Shown here: positions 42,250 through 50,728 of the stretch, piece after piece
Numbering within the stretch: position 1 is the first letter of the stretch
Layout of the letters: each line of letters opens with the position of its first letter
From: Leptospira sp. 96542
GTDB taxonomy: Bacteria; Spirochaetota; Leptospiria; Leptospirales; Leptospiraceae
Assembly (NCBI GenBank): GCA_029310945.1
Contig: JARJFC010000027.1
Location: 1 to 55,602 of the forward strand
Direction: 5' to 3'
Length of the DNA: 55,602 nucleotides
The notes under the pieces: generated by a model
What the model was told of the DNA's origin: nothing
Databases searched by the model: none
What the model saw: only the letters and a program-made list of their open reading frames with translations
Position numbers and translations under genes: made by a program

Positions 42250-43119
42250 TTAAGAATTATAAAATATTCTGATATTCTGAGCGACAATTTCCGGTTTCTC
42301 CAAATGGATCGCATGACGAACATTTGGTATCCAAATCAATTTTGAATTTCGAATATAAGATTTCATCTTCCTCATCATAAATGGCGGTGTGATTTCATCC
42401 ATATCTCCAGCCAAAATTCTTGTTGGTATTTTTATAGATCGGATTTTATCTCCAAAAAAGATTTCGGTTTCACGACGAAGTGTATTTTCCTGCAAATATT
42501 GATTTGGTTTGTCATTCCAGGCCAAAACCAAGGTTTTACGTAAAAAATAATTTGGCTCGGGAGTTTCCTCACCATACAAAAAGCGTAACAATTGGAAAAT
42601 TTGTTTTTCTGTTTTAGGAAATAGAATTTCTCTCATTTTTTCCCGTTCTGGATGCGGGATTCCACCTGGTGCAAGTAACATAAGTTTCGAAATTCGTTTG
42701 GTTATATCTTTTAAAACAATATGTTGTGAAGTGAGCCCACCCATCGAATGACCCACGAGTAAAATTTTCTGTAGACCTAGGATTTCAAAACATTCGCTAA
42801 ACATATCTGCCCAAACATCAAGCTGGTATAAATATTTAACAAAAGGTAATTGGCTCTTTCCATACCCTGGTAGGTCAAAAACATACAAATTTATATTATC
42901 ATTTAACAATTCTTTTATGACACGTCGATACCCAAAACTTTCATCTAAGAGTCCGTGCAAAAGAACCACAGGATTTTTATTAGAATTGCCAAATTTCCAA
43001 TAAAAAATTTTATAACCACCCATATCGACGAAAGAGGGAATTCCTCCCATATTTTTCATTGATTTACGTCTCTGGTATTGGTAATTTCGATATAAGCTTC
43101 GGTAAAAAAAATCTATCAT
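42250..43119 (-). CDS. Alpha/beta hydrolase
   Basis: A 289-aa alpha/beta-hydrolase. Oxyanion motif L-L-H-G-L-L-D-E, nucleophile Ser in V-G-H-S-M-G-G (about residue 124), Asp in A-G-D-M-D-E-I-T and His in V-R-H-A-I-H-L-E. Typical for esterases, lipases or C-C hydrolases; the substrate is unknown. The start is unsure: ATG 43119 is one base from the divergent kinase start and has no Shine-Dalgarno; ATG 43059 has AGAGA about nine bases upstream and would remove 20 basic residues. Confidence 0.88.
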   Translation of the reverse strand: MIDFFYRSLYRNYQYQRRKSMKNMGGIPSFVDMGGYKIFYWKFGNSNKNPVVLLHGLLDESFGYRRVIKELLNDNINLYVFDLPGYGKSQLPFVKYLYQLDVWADMFSECFEILGLQKILLVGHSMGGLTSQHIVLKDITKRISKLMLLAPGGIPHPEREKMREILFPKTEKQIFQLLRFLYGEETPEPNYFLRKTLVLAWNDKPNQYLQENTLRRETEIFFGDKIRSIKIPTRILAGDMDEITPPFMMRKMKSYIRNSKLIWIPNVRHAIHLEKPEIVAQNIRIFYNS

Positions 43120-43120
43120 A

Positions 43121-44575
43121 ATGCCCGATTCAAAAATTCAGATCATCTTCGACCTTCTTTCCCATTCACGGGACGGCATTGTTTTCGTCGATACTAATTC
43201 AAAGCAGATTCTGTACAATAATGATTCTGTTTACAATCATTTAGATTACGAACCTTCAGAAATAAAATGTTTGGAAGATCTATTCATCGATCCAAATATT
43301 TTGTTAGAAAAAATTCAAAAACCAAACTCACTTGAAAAATTTCATAAATGGTTTGTTTTTAATCGTTCTCAAAAAAAAATCCCAGTAACAATTTCCATCA
43401 AACCTTTAACAGAATTATTTGAAGATTATCCCAGTGTGGTTTGTATCCTCATAGAATGGCCAATTTCACATACCAACCAAATTCATTCAGAAGAAAAACT
43501 CAGAACTTTTTTTGCGAGTATGAACAATGGCATCGTCATTGTCAATAGAGACGGATATATTTTGGACGTTGCTCCTATTTTTAAGTTTACATTATTTCAA
43601 TTTTTAGCGCTAGAATCGGGAGAAAACATATTCTCTTTTTTGGATGAAAATCTAAAAAATAAATTTTTACTTGTATTGCAAGATGTAATCGATACTGTCA
43701 CAAATCAATCTGTTGAATTCGAATATACGATTTTAGATGAACTACGATATTTTGAAATTAAATTTATCCCCATTCGTCGAAGAGATCCAAATGAACAAAA
43801 AACTATGATGGTTTTTTCAGATATTACAGAAACGAAGAAGTTAGATATGCAACTCATACAATCGATGAAATTTGCCAGTTTGGGTGAGATCGCAACGGGT
43901 TTGGCACATGAAATCAACAATCCATTACAAAGTGCTCTTTTGTATTTAGAGGATTTAATCACTGTTGACGAATCAGACCCAAAAGAAAGGCAAAACATCC
44001 TTAAAAAAATTGAATCTGCTAATTTACGAATACGTGATTTAGTAAGAGCTCTCCTTGATTTAGGCAGGGTAGAAAGCCCAAATAGAGATTTTGTTTCGCC
44101 ATATTATATCCTCGTACGTGCTAGTGAACTCGTAGAGGTAAGCTGCAAGAAAAATAGTATCCAATTTACGAGGCATGCTGGTCCGAATTTGCCAGGATTA
44201 TTCGTACGTTGGCAAGAGATTGAACAAGTTTTGATCAATTGTGTAGTGAATTCTATCAACGCTATTTCCGAAATGGAAACAAAAAGAGAAAATCCAAAAA
44301 TCGAATTGGGGATTGATTTAAAAAGCAAACAACGAAAAGATTGGATCGTGTTTTCAGTGGAAGACAATGGACCAGGAATGGATGAAGAAACTCTTGAAAA
44401 AGTTTTTCTACCACTCTTCACAACAAGACGGACAAAACAAGGAACCGGGCTTGGTCTTTCCATTTCCAAAAAAATCATCAATGATCACGGTGGAGAAATT
44501 TATATCAAATCAAAATTAGGCGTTGGTACAAAAATAGAAATGTATTTACCAGCCCAAACGGAAGAGAATGGCTAA
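43121..44575 (+). CDS. PAS-domain histidine kinase
   Basis: A 484-aa soluble kinase. Two PAS-like domains (about 5-115 and 125-240, the second ending D-I-T-E-T-K-K), HisKA with His263 in G-L-A-H-E-I-N-N-P-L-Q, HATPase with N-C-V-V-N-S-I-N-A, D-N-G-P-G-M-D and G-T-G-L-G-L-S-I. The A-H-E-I-N-N-P box is the NtrB-like type. No Shine-Dalgarno is visible. The next gene overlaps by 8 bases, so the two kinases are made together and probably act in one phosphorelay. Confidence 0.92.
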   Translation: MPDSKIQIIFDLLSHSRDGIVFVDTNSKQILYNNDSVYNHLDYEPSEIKCLEDLFIDPNILLEKIQKPNSLEKFHKWFVFNRSQKKIPVTISIKPLTELFEDYPSVVCILIEWPISHTNQIHSEEKLRTFFASMNNGIVIVNRDGYILDVAPIFKFTLFQFLALESGENIFSFLDENLKNKFLLVLQDVIDTVTNQSVEFEYTILDELRYFEIKFIPIRRRDPNEQKTMMVFSDITETKKLDMQLIQSMKFASLGEIATGLAHEINNPLQSALLYLEDLITVDESDPKERQNILKKIESANLRIRDLVRALLDLGRVESPNRDFVSPYYILVRASELVEVSCKKNSIQFTRHAGPNLPGLFVRWQEIEQVLINCVVNSINAISEMETKRENPKIELGIDLKSKQRKDWIVFSVEDNGPGMDEETLEKVFLPLFTTRRTKQGTGLGLSISKKIINDHGGEIYIKSKLGVGTKIEMYLPAQTEENG

Positions 44576-46076
44576 AATTTTAATTATTGATGATGAAGAA
44601 GACATACGGATTGCTCTCAAACGTGTACTTTCAAGGGAAGGTTACCAAATAGATTTAGCCGAATCTGTACCAGATGCCATAGAAAAAATCAATTCTGGCA
44701 TTTCTTACTCCGTAGTGATTTCTGATGTTGTAATGAGTGGAATGTCTGGTATAGATTTTATTCGTTATGTTTCTGAAAATAACCTAAATCTACCTGTTAT
44801 CCTCATCACAGGAAACCCAAATTTATCTTCTGCTGAATCGGCAATTCGTTATAAGGCATTTGAATACATTTCAAAACCTGTTGATAGATCTCAACTTTTG
44901 TCAGTTGTTAGTCGGGCTCTTGAAACAAAGTTCCAAAAAGATTCTGAACTAGAAAAAATGTTATTATCAGAGAAGATGGAAAAAGCGCTCCGTTCTCAAA
45001 ATTTAGATTTAAACCGCCAAAATGCTGCTATTCTAAATGCCACTTCTGATGCTGTCATTACAATTGATTCTAAACTAACTATAGTATCCGCAAACCAAGC
45101 AAGTTTCAGTATGTTCCTATACAAATCTCCGATCGATCTCATTGGACAGCCCGTAGACATTTTATTTTCTGAAAATAAAATGCAAAAGTATATGAATCAA
45201 GTAGGCGTTGTAATGAGCAATAAAAATTCAAATAATGCTTACCAATTATCGGATGTTACACTTCTAAGATCCAACAACACAACTTTTTTAGCCGACATCG
45301 CAATATGTTCCTATGTGTTAGATGGCGATACATACTTTACTGGTGTAATACGTGATGTCACTGGAAAAAAACAAATGGTCGAACAACTAATTGATTCGGA
45401 ACGAAGAGCATTCTTGTCTGTTGTTGCAGCGAGCATTGGTCATGAAATTAACAATTCACTCACTGCAATATCGGGTTTTGTGGAGATGGCCACCAAAGAA
45501 AATTCAGACGTAAACATCAAAGACCGTGCATTAAAAGTAACACTCAACCAAACAGAAAAGTTAAAAGCACTTACTTCTAACCTTTTACAGCTCGGCAAAT
45601 CAACAAAGACCAATTCCGAAAAAGTAAGTATTCTAAATTTAAACGATGAAATCCATTCCACTTTAAATGTATTTAAAGCAACTGCAAAATTAAAGTATTG
45701 CCATATAAAATGGGATGAAACAGAAGAAGATTTAAAAATAAAAATGAATTCTGATCAGTTTGCATTACTTGTTTCTAATATACTTCTAAATGCTGCTGAT
45801 GCAACAAATAATATTGGAACGATAGAAATCAAAACCTACAAAAAGAACGACCGGGTTTATTTGGAAATAACGGACGATGGCGAAGGTATGACACAATTAA
45901 CTTTGGATAAAATATTTGAACCATATTTTTCAACAAAGGAGCTTGGTAAAGGTACTGGTTTGGGTATGTTTGTTGTTAAACAAATCACAGAGAGTTTTGA
46001 TATTGATTTAAAAATTATTTCATCACCCAAAGCAGGTGCAACTTTCCAATTTGTTTTTCCAAAGGTAAAAGAATAA
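44568..46076 (+). CDS. Receiver-first hybrid histidine kinase (REC-PAS-HisKA-HATPase)
   Basis: 502 aa. The receiver is N-terminal (D8-D9, phosphoacceptor Asp53 in V-I-S-D-V-V-M, Lys in Y-I-S-K-P-V). A coiled linker and one PAS domain (about 150-265) follow, then the histidine box with His292 in A-S-I-G-H-E-I-N-N-S-L and a HATPase with N-I-L-L-N-A-A-D-A, D-D-G-E-G-M and G-T-G-L-G-M-F. Most hybrid kinases carry the receiver at the C-terminus. The order here suggests the kinase is switched by phosphate from the upstream kinase. Followed directly by amgK with no gap. Confidence 0.92.
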   Translation: MAKILIIDDEEDIRIALKRVLSREGYQIDLAESVPDAIEKINSGISYSVVISDVVMSGMSGIDFIRYVSENNLNLPVILITGNPNLSSAESAIRYKAFEYISKPVDRSQLLSVVSRALETKFQKDSELEKMLLSEKMEKALRSQNLDLNRQNAAILNATSDAVITIDSKLTIVSANQASFSMFLYKSPIDLIGQPVDILFSENKMQKYMNQVGVVMSNKNSNNAYQLSDVTLLRSNNTTFLADIAICSYVLDGDTYFTGVIRDVTGKKQMVEQLIDSERRAFLSVVAASIGHEINNSLTAISGFVEMATKENSDVNIKDRALKVTLNQTEKLKALTSNLLQLGKSTKTNSEKVSILNLNDEIHSTLNVFKATAKLKYCHIKWDETEEDLKIKMNSDQFALLVSNILLNAADATNNIGTIEIKTYKKNDRVYLEITDDGEGMTQLTLDKIFEPYFSTKELGKGTGLGMFVVKQITESFDIDLKIISSPKAGATFQFVFPKVKE

Positions 46077-47060
46077 GTGACATATCATTTAAATTTAGAA
46101 CAAACAGAATTCTTAAAAAAAAGATACAATAAAGATCTCCATCTTGTTCCTTTACAAGAAGAAGCATCTACGCGAAAGTACTTTCAAATCAAAACCAAAA
46201 GTGAAATCGAAGTTCTTTGTGTAGACCAGACAGTGAATGAAGATTTCATAAAATTATCAGAGTTTTTATTCAACGAAGGCATTCGTGTTCCAAGAATTTT
46301 TGAAGTAGAATCAAAACTTGGTTTGATATTCATGAGTTTTGAAGGTTTGGAAGATTTTGGAACCTACTCACTGGACGAATATAAGGAAAAATTTCCAAAT
46401 ATCATTGATTTAATTCTAAAATTACAAACCTTAGACCCACCTAACTTTGTGAAAGAAAGAAAATTTGATACCGAAAAACTTGGTTTTGAAGTTAATCTTA
46501 CGATTGAAAAATTTCAACTTTTCGCCAAAGAATATAATTTACGAACTACTATTTCGAATGAAGCAATTGCTTTTTTAGATGAAACAGTTGCCTATTTAAA
46601 TGTTTATCCGATCAATGTTTTTACCCATAGAGATTTTCACTGCCGAAATTTATTGCGCAATGAACATTCGATGATGAGTTTGATTGATTTTCAAGATGCA
46701 AGGATGGGAGTTCCACAATATGATTTAGCTTCGATTTTATATGATGCATACTATCCTTTACCTCGTGACTTTAGAATGCAAATGTTAAGATACTATCAAA
46801 GTAAATCCATCGACCAATCTAAAAAATTTATGGAAGTTTTTTATCTGCAAACCTTACAAAGGTCCTTCAAAGCACTCGGTACATATTTTAGGATGGTTAC
46901 AGATCAAAAGAAGGAAAAATTCAAACCCTCTATTCTTAAATGTTTAAACCAATTGGAAGATATCATACAACTAGGAATGTTTGCCGATTCGCTTTATATC
47001 TTTATTCGCTCATTGAGAAATGAACTAAACAACAAACCAGAATTTAAAAATTACTTATGA
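46077..47060 (+). CDS. amgK: Anomeric MurNAc/GlcNAc kinase (AmgK-like)
   Basis: A 327-aa aminoglycoside-phosphotransferase-fold kinase. Catalytic loop H-R-D-F-H-C-R-N (Asp186, Asn191), metal Asp204 in L-I-D-F-Q-D-A-R. The early E-A-S-T-R-K-Y-F resembles AmgK's A-S-x-R-R-Y-x-R. Paired with murU (4-base overlap), it most likely phosphorylates MurNAc (and GlcNAc) at C1, the first step of the AmgK-MurU cell-wall salvage route known from Pseudomonas. The GTG start follows the kinase stop directly, so it is in the same operon. The assignment rests on the pairing; by itself the fold is broad. Confidence 0.8.
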   Translation: MTYHLNLEQTEFLKKRYNKDLHLVPLQEEASTRKYFQIKTKSEIEVLCVDQTVNEDFIKLSEFLFNEGIRVPRIFEVESKLGLIFMSFEGLEDFGTYSLDEYKEKFPNIIDLILKLQTLDPPNFVKERKFDTEKLGFEVNLTIEKFQLFAKEYNLRTTISNEAIAFLDETVAYLNVYPINVFTHRDFHCRNLLRNEHSMMSLIDFQDARMGVPQYDLASILYDAYYPLPRDFRMQMLRYYQSKSIDQSKKFMEVFYLQTLQRSFKALGTYFRMVTDQKKEKFKPSILKCLNQLEDIIQLGMFADSLYIFIRSLRNELNNKPEFKNYL

Positions 47061-47773
47061 ATGTTTTTATTTTGGCCGCAGGATTTGGCAAACGAATGCG
47101 AGATCTTACAGCATCTGTCCCCAAACCAATGTTAGCCATAAATGGAATCCGTTTGATTGATTATTCATTATATCTTTGCCATCTATGGGGTGTGGATAAA
47201 ATTTGGGTCAACACGTTTTATCTTTCAGAAATCATACGGGATCATTTAAAAAATTTTAAAGGAAAAGCTATTTTTGTATCAGAAGAAAAAGACAAAATTC
47301 TTGGAACAGCAGGTGGTATTCGCACCGCATACCCAATGGATTCAGAATCAGAAAATCTAATCCTCATAAACCCCGATACAATCATTTTACCAAATAAAAA
47401 TTTTAAAATCAAAAATAAATTACCAGCAAATTCTAAAATCCATCTATATCTAAAACCTATACCAGCAAATCAAAGCTATACGAAAATAAGTTTAAGTAGT
47501 AGTGGCAAAGTGAGTTTCGGATCAGGAGACTTATATTATATTGGACTTGCAATCATTGATGTTCGGTGTTTAAAGAAAATACCCCAAAACGAATACGCAG
47601 ATTTAAGCGATACCTTTAAAGAATTGGAGATAAGCGGTAAAATCACTGGTGAAGTTTTTTTAGGTGAAGTTTTGGATTTAGGTACAAAAGAACTTTGGGA
47701 ATCATATAGCACAAAAGATATATTTGGTGCTGAAAAGACCAAAATCCAAAATTTCATTCATTCCAATTTTTAA
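47057..47773 (+). CDS. murU: Sugar-1-phosphate nucleotidyltransferase, MurU-like
   Basis: 238 aa. Nucleotide-binding start L-A-A-G-F-G-K-R-M-R and the downstream K-P-M-L, with metal Asp in I-N-P-D-T. This short form without a C-terminal acyltransferase domain fits MurU, which makes UDP-MurNAc from MurNAc-1-phosphate and UTP. It overlaps amgK by 4 bases (ATGA). Its end overlaps pgi on the other strand by 4 bases. A general sugar nucleotidyltransferase is the alternative. Confidence 0.82.
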   Translation: MNVFILAAGFGKRMRDLTASVPKPMLAINGIRLIDYSLYLCHLWGVDKIWVNTFYLSEIIRDHLKNFKGKAIFVSEEKDKILGTAGGIRTAYPMDSESENLILINPDTIILPNKNFKIKNKLPANSKIHLYLKPIPANQSYTKISLSSSGKVSFGSGDLYYIGLAIIDVRCLKKIPQNEYADLSDTFKELEISGKITGEVFLGEVLDLGTKELWESYSTKDIFGAEKTKIQNFIHSNF

Positions 47774-49113
47774 AGGTGTTTCAAAATTTCATCTCTTCGT
47801 TTTTCAAAACCTTTTTTACCCAAAAGGGCAAACATATTGTTTTTATAATCCTCAACACCTGGTTGGTCAAAAGGATTAACACCTAACGAGTAACCAGAAA
47901 TACCACAAACAAATTCAAAAAAGTATAATAAACTCCCTATATTTTCTTCATTTAAAGCAGAAATGGAAATTTCAAACAAAGGAACACCGCCCTCCATATG
48001 CGCGATACAAGTGCCTTTCATTGCATTCTCATTTACCTCAGATAATTTTTTGCCTGCAAGGTAATTTAAACCATCATTATCATCTGATTTTTCGGTCAAA
48101 TAGAGATCTTGTCTTGGTGTTTCAATTTTAATGATTGTCTCAATTAAACTCCTTTCACCTTCTTGGATGTATTGCCCCATTGAGTGCAAATCAGTTGTAA
48201 ACTGAACACAGGCAGGAAATAAACCCTTATTGTTTTTTCCTTCACTTTCACCAAACAATTGTTTCCACCATTCTTGAAGGTATTGAAGTTTAGGAGAGTA
48301 ACTTACCAAAATTTCAATTTTTTTGCCTCTTTTATAAAAGTAATTTCTATGAGCAGCATAGGTATTTGCCAAATTATTGATCGTATTGTTTTTATCCTGA
48401 AGATCGCTTTGCATTTTAGTAGCACCTTCTAATAATTTGCTAATTGAAAAACCTGCTGCTGCAATCGGCAAAAGTCCAACGGCTGTGAATACAGAATACC
48501 TCCCACCTACATCATCAGGGATTTCAAAAGTTGGAAAATTATATTCACTCGCTAATTGTTTTAATGCTCCTTTTGATTTATCAGTTGTGGCAAAAACTCT
48601 ATTTCTTATTTTATCTTTGCCATATTTGCGCTCAAGGAGAGAGAGTAACAAACGAAAGGCGATGGCTGGTTCAGTTGTTGTACCTGATTTTGAAATTACA
48701 TTTACAGAAAATTCTTTGTTTTCTAAGAAAGCCAAAAGCCGGACATGATAGTCTGCATCGAGATGATGGCCTGCATAGAGAATTTTAACTGATTTTTTCG
48801 GAGATTCTGATCCTAAAAATTCGGGTGTTAATGCTTCGATGACTGCTCTCGCCCCCAAATAACTACCACCAATACCAACCACAACTAAATATTGCGAATG
48901 TGACTGGATGGTTTCCGCAGCCGAATGGATTCGTAATAATTCATCTTTCGTAATTTTTGATGGAAGATCCAACCACCCTAAAAATTCACTTCCTTCTCCA
49001 TTTCCTGAAAGTAAGGTTTGGCGAGCCTTTTCTGAAAGTGTAACTTCATCCTGAAATTCTGAAGAATTGATAAATGATTTTGCAAATTGATTGGAAATTT
49101 TTAGATTCGACAT
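47770..49113 (-). CDS. pgi: Glucose-6-phosphate isomerase
   Basis: 447 aa, the bacterial short form. It interconverts glucose-6-phosphate and fructose-6-phosphate. V-V-G-I-G-G-S-Y-L-G-A-R, S-K-S-G-T-T-T-E-P-A (phosphate site), G-G-R-Y-S-V-F-T-A-V-G-L-L-P and a late His/Lys region are all present. AGGATG lies 8 bases before the ATG. It is between murU and galK on the opposite strand. In leptospires, which use little sugar, it mainly feeds sugar-phosphate needs of cell-wall and LPS synthesis. Confidence 0.95.
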   Translation of the reverse strand: MSNLKISNQFAKSFINSSEFQDEVTLSEKARQTLLSGNGEGSEFLGWLDLPSKITKDELLRIHSAAETIQSHSQYLVVVGIGGSYLGARAVIEALTPEFLGSESPKKSVKILYAGHHLDADYHVRLLAFLENKEFSVNVISKSGTTTEPAIAFRLLLSLLERKYGKDKIRNRVFATTDKSKGALKQLASEYNFPTFEIPDDVGGRYSVFTAVGLLPIAAAGFSISKLLEGATKMQSDLQDKNNTINNLANTYAAHRNYFYKRGKKIEILVSYSPKLQYLQEWWKQLFGESEGKNNKGLFPACVQFTTDLHSMGQYIQEGERSLIETIIKIETPRQDLYLTEKSDDNDGLNYLAGKKLSEVNENAMKGTCIAHMEGGVPLFEISISALNEENIGSLLYFFEFVCGISGYSLGVNPFDQPGVEDYKNNMFALLGKKGFEKRRDEILKHL

Positions 49114-49157
49114 TCAACACATCCTAAAATACTCTAAGGCATCGAAAGGAAAATGAC

Positions 49158-50327
49158 GTGGATTCGTTTAGAAGTAAAGAAAATTTGATTCAATTTGAAA
49201 CTTTGTTTGGAAAAACAAACTCACCCATCCGTCACTTCCAAGCACCTGCACGTATCAATATCATAGGAGAACATGTGGACTACTTAGGCGGGATTGTCTT
49301 ACCTGCCGCCATCGATTTTTCTGTTCACATTCTCATTCGAGTCAATCCATCTGGACAATATCGTTTTTATTCTGTAACCTATAAAGATTTCATTGAAGTA
49401 AAGACCCCTTTTACAAACCAAGAAAATTCGCCTTGGGTGGATTATATTCTCGGTGTCATTGTAGAAATAAACAAATTAGGCTACGAAATTCCTGGCTTTG
49501 ATTTATTTGTGGATGGTAATATTCCGCAAGGTTCTGGTTTATCATCATCCGCTGCTTTTGAGGTTGCGGTTGGATTTGGGTTATCACAATTATTTGAATT
49601 GAAAATTCCAAAGCAAAAAATTGCCATCATCGGTAAAGATGCGGAAAACAATTTTGTAGGAACCAAATGTGGAATCATGGATCAGTTCATCATCGCCATG
49701 GGTCAAAAAAATAAATGCATTTCGCTTAACACAGATTCACTAGAATTTAACTACCACCAATTCGATTTGGAAGATTACGAATTTTATCTGATCAATTCCA
49801 ATGTAAAACACAATCTGAAAGACAGTGCTTACAACAAACGCAGGCAAGAATGTGAGTCTTCCCTCAGTAAAATTCAGAAATTCCATCCGAAATTTACAAC
49901 ACTCTACTCTGTTGATCTGACAGAAAAACAATTGGAAGACTGTGGGTTGGATATGACTGAGATGAAACGAACAAAATATGTTCTTTCCGAAAAAATCCGA
50001 ACATCAGTTGTTATCAAAGCACTCACAACAAACGATTTTACATGTGTTGGAAATAAATTATTTGAAACTCACTGGTCTTTGTCCCAAGAATTTGAAGTTT
50101 CTTGCGAAGAAGTAGATTATCTAGTGGAATACCTAAAAAAATTAGGTGTTACGGGCGCAAGAATGATTGGTGGGGGATTTGGTGGATGTGTACTCGTTTT
50201 AGACAAATTCAAAAATTTTTCCAATACCTCATCTGAAATAAAAAAAAGTTATCAACAAAAGTTTGGGCTCCAGACAAACTTCTACAAATTCCAAATTTCT
50301 GATGGGGTGAAAGAAGTCACTATATGA
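49158..50327 (+). CDS. galK: Galactokinase (GHMP kinase family)
   Basis: 389 aa. The galactokinase signature appears as R-I-N-I-I-G-E-H-V-D-Y-L-G-G (usually H-T-D-Y-N). The GHMP ATP loop is P-Q-G-S-G-L-S-S-S-A-A, catalytic Asp in C-G-I-M-D-Q-F, and the third motif G-G-G-F-G-G-C. Galactose-1-phosphate formation is the default reading; the altered substrate motif and the neighbouring amino-sugar genes leave other sugars open. GTG start with AAAGGAA before it. The STAS gene overlaps its end by 4 bases. Confidence 0.85.
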   Translation: MDSFRSKENLIQFETLFGKTNSPIRHFQAPARINIIGEHVDYLGGIVLPAAIDFSVHILIRVNPSGQYRFYSVTYKDFIEVKTPFTNQENSPWVDYILGVIVEINKLGYEIPGFDLFVDGNIPQGSGLSSSAAFEVAVGFGLSQLFELKIPKQKIAIIGKDAENNFVGTKCGIMDQFIIAMGQKNKCISLNTDSLEFNYHQFDLEDYEFYLINSNVKHNLKDSAYNKRRQECESSLSKIQKFHPKFTTLYSVDLTEKQLEDCGLDMTEMKRTKYVLSEKIRTSVVIKALTTNDFTCVGNKLFETHWSLSQEFEVSCEEVDYLVEYLKKLGVTGARMIGGGFGGCVLVLDKFKNFSNTSSEIKKSYQQKFGLQTNFYKFQISDGVKEVTI

Positions 50328-50716
50328 TCGATGATTGGTCTGAATATACAATAGAGAGTGGTGATTTTAAAATGGAAGCCATCCAACAAAATCATATCCC
50401 TCTTCCACCGCATTCTGTTATATTCGAACTATCGGGCGAAGTGAATTTATACAATTCACAAATGATCAAAGAAACTTTAGAAACTTTGATTGCAGAAGGT
50501 TTACTTTATTTTTTTCTTATTTTTGACCAAGTCAGTTATATCGACAGTTCAGGGCTCGGTGTTTGTTTGGGAGTCCATTCTAGGTTATCAAAAAACAAAG
50601 GTTTCATTCGCATCATATCCCCTTCTGAGAAAGTAAGGTATGTGCTTGAACTTACAAAATTAAAAAGTTTGCTCCAAATATTTCCAACTTTGGAACAAGC
50701 TTCTCAAACAATCTAA
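50324..50716 (+). CDS. STAS-domain anti-sigma-factor antagonist
   Basis: 130 aa. One STAS domain with the phosphorylation site V-S-Y-I-D-S-S-G-L-G-V (Ser76 by position), as in SpoIIAA and RsbV. Such proteins bind an anti-sigma kinase when unphosphorylated and free a partner. A receiver-HATPase protein with an RsbW-like domain is encoded at 29337 and could be a partner; other genome copies are equally possible. Overlap with galK (ATGA) suggests it is made with it, an odd pairing. Confidence 0.9.
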   Translation: MIDDWSEYTIESGDFKMEAIQQNHIPLPPHSVIFELSGEVNLYNSQMIKETLETLIAEGLLYFFLIFDQVSYIDSSGLGVCLGVHSRLSKNKGFIRIISPSEKVRYVLELTKLKSLLQIFPTLEQASQTI

Positions 50717-50728
50717 TTTCCCAATATT

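Noticed and set aside
42243..42256. TTCTTAATTAAGAA palindrome at the end of the hydrolase gene
   Set aside because: Purely AT-rich apart from two bases, has no loop to fold as RNA and includes the stop codon; expected by chance in this DNA.
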